From Bog-159 sp049511415 (lineage in GTDB: Bacteria; Acidobacteriota; Terriglobia; Bryobacterales; Bryobacteraceae): DNA of 64,000 bases. A model generated the notes under the pieces. The model was not told where the DNA came from. It did not search any database and saw only the letters and a list, made by a program, of their open reading frames with translations. The stretch spans positions 44,378-108,377 of the forward strand of contig JBEKYC010000015.1 in assembly GCA_049511415.1 (NCBI GenBank), read 5' to 3'. The position numbers were made by a program, and so were the translations under genes. Shown here piece by piece: positions 59,765 to 64,000 of this stretch (its first letter is position 1; each line of letters starts with the position of its first letter).

Positions 59765-61048
59765 TTGACTTATCCCGATTCGGTCCGGTTCCTCTACGCT
59801 CTCGGCAACGAGATCCAGACGGCCAAGCTGGGGCTGGAGCGGATCGGCGTGCTGCTGGAGGCGCTGGGCCATCCGCAGCAGGCATGCCGCATCGTGCATG
59901 TGGCGGGCACCAACGGCAAAGGCTCCACGTGCGCCATGATCGAATCCGGGTTGCGCGCGGCGGGCTACCGCACGGGGCTGTTCACCTCGCCGCACCTGAT
60001 CGAACCTACCGAGCGGATTCAGATCGCCGGCCGCCCGGTCAGCGCGGCGCAATTCACGGCGGCCTTCGACCAGGTACACGCCTGCGCGGAAGAGCTGCTG
60101 CGGGCGGAGCGCATCGATCTGCACCCGACGTACTTCGAATGCGTGACGGCCATGGCGCTGCTGCTGTTTCGCGATGCGGGCGTAGAGTTCGGCGTGCTGG
60201 AAGTGGGATTGGGCGGACGGCTGGATGCCACCAACGCGGTCACGCCGGAGCTATGCGCGATCACGCCGATCGACTTCGACCATGAGGCGTATCTGGGGAA
60301 GAGCCTGGAATCCATCGCCGGGGAGAAGGCCGGGATTTTGAAGCCGGGCGTTCCGGCAGTGTTCGCGGCGCAGCGGCCGGAAGCAGAGCGGGTGCTGGAG
60401 GAGCGGGCGGCGAGTCTGCACGTGAGTGTGACGCGCAGCGCCGAGATTGGCGCTGAGGGCGTGGCGATGGAGGCGCGCGGCAGCTCGTTCCTTTGGGAGG
60501 GAGCGGCGGTGCGATGTCCGCTGGCGGGCGAGCACCAGGTGGAGAACGCGCGGACCGCGATCGCGGCGCTGGCGCGGCTGGGCGTGGCGCACGACATCAT
60601 TCGCCAGGGCATCGCGCAGACCACGTGGCCGGGACGGCTGGAGCGGGTGGCGGAGAAGCCGGAGATCATACTGGATGGCGCGCACAATCCGGCGGGCGCG
60701 CGGGCGCTGGCGGCTTACATGGACCGGTTCTACGATCCGGCGCGGGTATGGCTGATCTATGGCGCGATGCGCGATAAGGCGGTAGCGGAAATGACGGCGC
60801 TGCTGTTTCCGCGGGCAGCGCACGTGATCGTGACCGCGCCGGAGCAGGCGCGCGCGGCACGTCCGGAAGCGGTACGCGAACTGGCGGATCACGACTCCAT
60901 GCGGGTGGCGGCGAGCGTGCGCGAGGCGCTGGAGATGGCGCGCGCGGCGGGGCCGGAGGACGCCATCTTCGTGACGGGCTCGTTGTTCCTGGTGGGAGAA
61001 GCGCGGGCGCTGCTGGCGCGCGATGCTATACTGCCCTTCGCGTCATGA
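59765..61048 (+). CDS. folC: Dihydrofolate/folylpolyglutamate synthase
   Basis: 427 aa from TTG 59765. ATP loop VAGTNGKGSTCAM (about 43-55), the Mur-ligase-like FGVLEVGLGGRLDATN and DGAHNPAGARAL near residue 300. It adds glutamate to dihydropteroate and to folates. It follows accD after three bases, a conserved order, and overlaps plsC by ATGA. Length is normal. No damaged motif. Confidence 0.95.
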   Translation: MTYPDSVRFLYALGNEIQTAKLGLERIGVLLEALGHPQQACRIVHVAGTNGKGSTCAMIESGLRAAGYRTGLFTSPHLIEPTERIQIAGRPVSAAQFTAAFDQVHACAEELLRAERIDLHPTYFECVTAMALLLFRDAGVEFGVLEVGLGGRLDATNAVTPELCAITPIDFDHEAYLGKSLESIAGEKAGILKPGVPAVFAAQRPEAERVLEERAASLHVSVTRSAEIGAEGVAMEARGSSFLWEGAAVRCPLAGEHQVENARTAIAALARLGVAHDIIRQGIAQTTWPGRLERVAEKPEIILDGAHNPAGARALAAYMDRFYDPARVWLIYGAMRDKAVAEMTALLFPRAAHVIVTAPEQARAARPEAVRELADHDSMRVAASVREALEMARAAGPEDAIFVTGSLFLVGEARALLARDAILPFAS

Positions 61049-61770
61049 TCCTCAGCCGCCTGCGGGCTTATTGCCTCATCGACCCACTCATCATACTGTC
61101 CACTGTGATCCTGGGGACGCTTTCGCTGATGGCCTCCGTTTTCGACAAGAGCGGGCGGACGCAGCATGCGCTGGCGCGGACCTGGGGACGGGTGCTGCTG
61201 GCGGTGAGCGGCGTGCGCGTGCGGGTGGAAGGGCTGGAGAACCTGCCGGAGGGGCCGAGCGTGCTGGTGGCGAATCACCGGAGCTACATGGACATTCCGG
61301 TACTGCTGGCGCACATCCCGCTGCAGATCCGGTTCTTCGCCAAGCAGGGGCTGTTCCGCATTCCGCTGCTGGGCGGGCATCTGCGGCGGGCGGGACATCT
61401 GCCGGTGGCGCGGGACAATCCACGGGCATCGCTGAAGAGCCTGAGCGAAGCGGCCAAGCTGGTGCGGGAGCGGGGACTCTCGGTGGTGATATTTCCGGAG
61501 GGCGGGCGCGCGCCGGGTAAGTTGCGCGAGTTCAAGGAAGGGGCCACTTACTTAGCGATAAAGGCGGGCGTGCCGGCGGTGCCGGTGGGACTTATCGGGA
61601 CGCGGCAGGTGCTGCCGATGGAGTCCATGCACGTGCGGCCGTATGCAGTGACTCTGCGAATCGGGGAACCTATCCCGACTAATGGCTTGAAGCTGGACGA
61701 ACGCGGCGGACTGAATGATACTTTGCGGAACAAAGTAGCGGAGCTAATTGAAGAGCCGTTGACTCACTGA
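61045..61770 (+). CDS. plsC: 1-acyl-sn-glycerol-3-phosphate acyltransferase
   Basis: 241 aa. Acyltransferase motifs: NHRSYMD (HX4D), KQGLFRIPLLGGHL, FPEGGRAPG and VPVGLIGT. One N-terminal helix is consistent with membrane attachment. It forms phosphatidic acid from lysophosphatidate. Overlaps folC by ATGA and ends two bases from a convergent gene. Confidence 0.93.
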   Translation: MILSRLRAYCLIDPLIILSTVILGTLSLMASVFDKSGRTQHALARTWGRVLLAVSGVRVRVEGLENLPEGPSVLVANHRSYMDIPVLLAHIPLQIRFFAKQGLFRIPLLGGHLRRAGHLPVARDNPRASLKSLSEAAKLVRERGLSVVIFPEGGRAPGKLREFKEGATYLAIKAGVPAVPVGLIGTRQVLPMESMHVRPYAVTLRIGEPIPTNGLKLDERGGLNDTLRNKVAELIEEPLTH

Positions 61771-61772
61771 GG

Positions 61773-62297
61773 TTACTTCTTCTTTTCGACTTCCACGTCG
61801 GGGATGCCGAAGTGGCCGCCCAGCTCGCTGAGGGTATCGAGATCGATCGTGCCCACGATATTAACCAGGGTGAGCTGTTTGGGTTCGCTGGCAATGATGG
61901 CCAGGCCGCCGACGCCCTTGGCGGCGTTCTTGAGGTAGACCTCGACGGTTTCGCCGTCTTCGTTGCTGTGGACGCCGACGATGCGCTCCCAATCGGAGTT
62001 CTTCAGGGGCGCGCGAAAGGAGTCCACGTCGGCGGGCGTGTATTCGCCGGTCTTCTTAAACTCGAAGCTCTTGACATAGATACCTTTCAAGCCGACGATC
62101 AACTTCTTTACCTTGGCTTCGTCTTTATCATCGTCGGAGAGGAACTTAGTGGCGAAGCGGAGAAGAGAGCCACTGAGAGAGACATCCACGGTGTCGGACG
62201 CTTTGGAGGCCAACTTATCGTAGTTCCACTTCAGCTCCTGGGCGGGGGCCAGGCCGGCGAGCAGGCCGAGGGCAATCAGCCATGCGGCGGGCTTCAT
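61773..62297 (-). CDS. Exported DUF4252-type protein of the ECF operon
   Basis: 174 aa with a signal peptide (MKPAAWLIALGLLAGLAPAQ). The mature sequence follows DUF4252: VDVSLSGSLLRFATKFLSDD, KVKKLIVGLKGIYVKSFEF, WERIVGVHSNEDGETVEVYL and LTLVNIVGTIDLDTLSEL. The family is frequently found next to ECF sigma factors. Last gene of the four-gene operon, coupled to the anti-sigma gene by ATGA. Its function is unknown; it might be controlled by the sigma factor. Confidence 0.8.
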   Translation of the reverse strand: MKPAAWLIALGLLAGLAPAQELKWNYDKLASKASDTVDVSLSGSLLRFATKFLSDDDKDEAKVKKLIVGLKGIYVKSFEFKKTGEYTPADVDSFRAPLKNSDWERIVGVHSNEDGETVEVYLKNAAKGVGGLAIIASEPKQLTLVNIVGTIDLDTLSELGGHFGIPDVEVEKKK

Positions 62298-62593
62298 GAG
62301 TTACTCCGATGGGTCAACATCTGCACCTTCTTCTGCGCTTTATTGAGCTTGGTGGCGGTGATGCGCATGGCCAGCATGACCTGGGCCTTGGCGCGCTCGC
62401 CCTGATAGTGGCGATATTCCATCGCACCGGCGGCCAACAAGAGCGAGGCGGCCATGGCCGCCACCCAACGGGGCCAGGCGCGCACGGCCGGGCGCGCGGA
62501 TTCGGCGGCCACCCGCGCCAGCACGCGCGCGGTGAAATCCGGCGAGGGCTGACGCCTTTGGAGCGCCGACCGTAGCTCGTCATCGAGATTCAT
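62294..62593 (-). CDS. Small membrane anti-sigma-like protein
   Basis: 99 aa. Short cytoplasmic part (about residues 1-38; LQRRQPSPDFTARVLARV), one helix (about 42-60; WVAAMAASLLLAAGAMEY) and a basic periplasmic tail (RITATKLNKAQKKVQML). The position between an ECF sigma gene and a DUF4252 gene and its topology make it an anti-sigma factor candidate, but the zinc-binding ZAS motif (HxxxCxxC) is absent. Start ATG overlaps the sigma stop (ATGA). Confidence 0.65.
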   Translation of the reverse strand: MNLDDELRSALQRRQPSPDFTARVLARVAAESARPAVRAWPRWVAAMAASLLLAAGAMEYRHYQGERAKAQVMLAMRITATKLNKAQKKVQMLTHRSNS

Positions 62594-63129
62594 AAACCGA
62601 TCTCCCCTAAAGTGCGGGACATTTTCTCGCGCAACAACGCGAGGGCCCGCTGCAATTGACTTTTTACCGTGCCTACCGGGATGTCCAGGACCCTGGCAAT
62701 TTCGGCGGGATCCAGATCCTCCTGGTAGCGCAATACTACAATGGCGCGCGCCTTTTCGGGCAGAGCCGCCACCAATTTCCTTAACGCGGCGCCCAGCATG
62801 GGATCGCCCGGCGACGATACGGCCACCGGCTCGGGCGCGTTTTCCAGACTGACCATGGGCCGCCGCTGACGCCGGCGCAGCACATCGAGCGCGCGGTTAC
62901 TGGTGACTTTGCGCAGCCAGAATACCACGTGCTCCGCGGATTCCAGCGTATGCAAATGCTGGTGCAGGGACAGAAAAACATCCTGCGCCAATTCTTCCGC
63001 GACGGCGCGGTCGCGCAGAATATGCCAACTGATGCTGAACACCATGGCCTGATGCTGGCGCACGAGGCCGGCGAAATCCATGGCGGCGGGCTGGGCGATG
63101 GTCCGCTCGGGAATTTGCAAGGCGGTCAC
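62590..63129 (-). CDS. ECF-family RNA polymerase sigma factor
   Basis: 179 aa from GTG 63129. Sigma-70 region 2: LVRQHQAMVFSISWHILRD, then AEELAQDVFLSLHQHL and WLRKVTSNRALDVLRRRQR. Region 4: LPEKARAIVVLRYQEDLDPAEIARVLDIPVGTVKSQL as the recognition helix. It directs RNA polymerase to a specific set of genes in envelope or stress responses. Overlaps both neighbours by four bases. Autoregulated operon is likely. Confidence 0.92.
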   Translation of the reverse strand: MTALQIPERTIAQPAAMDFAGLVRQHQAMVFSISWHILRDRAVAEELAQDVFLSLHQHLHTLESAEHVVFWLRKVTSNRALDVLRRRQRRPMVSLENAPEPVAVSSPGDPMLGAALRKLVAALPEKARAIVVLRYQEDLDPAEIARVLDIPVGTVKSQLQRALALLREKMSRTLGEIGL

Positions 63130-63956
63130 TTCTCTCCAGTATCGTACGCGATTTTACTGGTCACGTCGGCGCGCGTGAAGCCGCTGTTGACCAGGGAGAT
63201 GGACATGTTGCGGGTATAGAAGAAAACCGCGTGGACATGAAACTCGCCGCCATAGCTGACGGGGAACCACAGCCCGTCGTCGAACTTCTGATAGCTGACC
63301 GAGAAGCCCAGGCCCTTGATATCGGTGCCGAGGAGGATTTTCACGGCCAGGGGAATTTTGTAGGCGAGCTTGGTATTGACTACGACGGGCTGGCACTCTT
63401 CCACGTCGATGAGGGCTTCGCCTTTCCAGTCGGCGCCATCTTCCTGATGCGGCTTGGGGAGGAAGCTGACGCGATAAACCGGCCGGCCGTGGTAGACCTC
63501 GCGGCCTTCGAGCGTGTAAATGTACCGGGCCTGCTCCTTGGCGGTCAGGGGGAACAGATCGTGGGCGAGGCCGTCTTTGGTATTTTTGTCGGCAGTGGCG
63601 TCGTCGACCATGTCGTGGAGGAGATCGCCATCGATATCCAGGCCGCCGTTTTCCTTGCCCGGTTCGGTGTAGGCGACGGGTTTGCCGTGGCGCTGGTAGA
63701 CGCCTTCGAAGTGCGCCAGTTTCTTTTCGACGCCGCTGGGGGTGGGGGTGACCACGTATTCCAGTTTTTCCTCGCGGGCCAGTTTGCCGTTGGCGCGGTT
63801 AAAGCGGGCGAGGATTTTCTGGTTATAGACGTAGGCGCGGCGCATTTCCTGGGCGCGGGCTTGGTTTTCGGCGACGCGGGCCATGATCTGGTCGACGGAG
63901 GGGCCGGCGGCGAGGAGAAGACCGGGCGAAAGCAGGATGGCGGTCCAGAGGCGCAT
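63126..63956 (-). CDS. Exported LolA-like (outer-membrane lipoprotein-sorting type) protein
   Basis: 276 aa. Signal peptide about 1-17; then VDQIMARVAENQARAQEMRRAYVYNQKI-like start and beta-rich LolA/LppX-type sequence (KGEALIDVEECQPVVVNTKL, GFSVSYQKFDDGLWFPVSYGGEFHV). First gene of the operon with the ECF sigma factor. In other bacteria such proteins accompany ECF sigma systems; role in lipoprotein transport is inferred by fold only. The upstream 44 bases to the window end show a weak TACTAT. Confidence 0.7.
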   Translation of the reverse strand: MRLWTAILLSPGLLLAAGPSVDQIMARVAENQARAQEMRRAYVYNQKILARFNRANGKLAREEKLEYVVTPTPSGVEKKLAHFEGVYQRHGKPVAYTEPGKENGGLDIDGDLLHDMVDDATADKNTKDGLAHDLFPLTAKEQARYIYTLEGREVYHGRPVYRVSFLPKPHQEDGADWKGEALIDVEECQPVVVNTKLAYKIPLAVKILLGTDIKGLGFSVSYQKFDDGLWFPVSYGGEFHVHAVFFYTRNMSISLVNSGFTRADVTSKIAYDTGEK

Positions 63957-64000
63957 GGGTTTCTGTATCCAGATAGTATTACGCAGGGGGTGGGGCGGGG

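Noticed and set aside
58640..60124. Minus-strand open frame (494 codons) across accD and folC
   Set aside because: Spans two conserved housekeeping genes on the opposite strand; Arg/His/Gln-rich shadow.
1..64000. tRNA genes, CRISPR arrays, transposases or phage genes
   Set aside because: I looked for T-loop signatures, regularly spaced repeats and transposase/integrase motifs and found none I could support by eye; a covariance-model and repeat search would be decisive.

Overview
The window is high-GC, densely coded bacterial DNA and most probably belongs to an Acidobacteriota chromosome of the Solibacter/Bryobacterales type. The lineage call rests on three family signatures read in the proteins: an acidobacterial VWFA-related protein (15349-17100), a TIGR03437-type C-terminal domain behind BNR repeats (51034-54387) and a GloVer tandem-repeat protein (35978-37324). 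It also rests on futalosine-type menaquinone synthesis (mqnC, 46167-47198). I see no tRNA, rRNA other than none expected here, no insertion sequence, no prophage module and no CRISPR array. One non-coding RNA is clear: RNase P RNA (rnpB) at 12235-12616, with a good sigma-70 promoter.

Layout. 1-4025: phosphate uptake operon on the minus strand (porin, pstS, pstC, pstA) behind a candidate Pho box. 4156-8461: a second outer-membrane porin, a PhoR-like kinase and a divergent endonuclease/exonuclease/phosphatase-fold protein. 8502-12234: a seven-helix-like membrane protein and a large OmpA/PKD/Ig-like cell-surface protein. 12235-17100: rnpB, a secreted S15-type hydrolase, a lipoprotein with a NADAR fold and a VWA protein. 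17238-23212: a seven-gene plus-strand operon encoding a Qrc/Cbc-like menaquinone oxidoreductase (pentaheme cytochrome c, Tat-exported molybdopterin-type subunit, four-cluster ferredoxin, NrfD) flanked by two Cys-rich proteins with a glycine-cleavage-H-like domain and a small membrane protein. 23264-27208: a MarR-GNAT regulator, then an NtrC-type sigma-54 activator and its kinase, which carries heme-c-like motifs in its sensor. A candidate sigma-54 promoter lies upstream of the Qrc-like operon.

27257-35969: a DUF457-type membrane protein, a Zn-finger protein and an XRE regulator separated by an AT-rich stretch full of palindromes, a SWIM/SNF2 helicase and a lone HypF. 35978-40606: GloVer protein, an OmpR-type two-component system with a small exported protein, and a DksA/TraR protein. 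41018-50839: menG, a ClpB-like AAA protein, an SDR, an arylsulfate sulfotransferase, mqnC, a soluble lytic transglycosylase and a GAF-like protein. 51034-61770: BNR protein, Ycf46-like AAA protein, hpt, then a housekeeping run rsfS-rlmH-accD-folC-plsC. 61773-63956: a tightly overlapping ECF sigma / anti-sigma / DUF4252 / LolA-like operon.

How it fits together: menG and mqnC supply menaquinone, the Qrc-like complex would exchange electrons between periplasmic cytochromes and that quinone pool, and the heme-motif kinase plus sigma-54 activator next door is the obvious candidate to control it. The part most worth study is the pairing of this respiratory module with two H-protein-like subunits that both appear to lack the lipoyl lysine.
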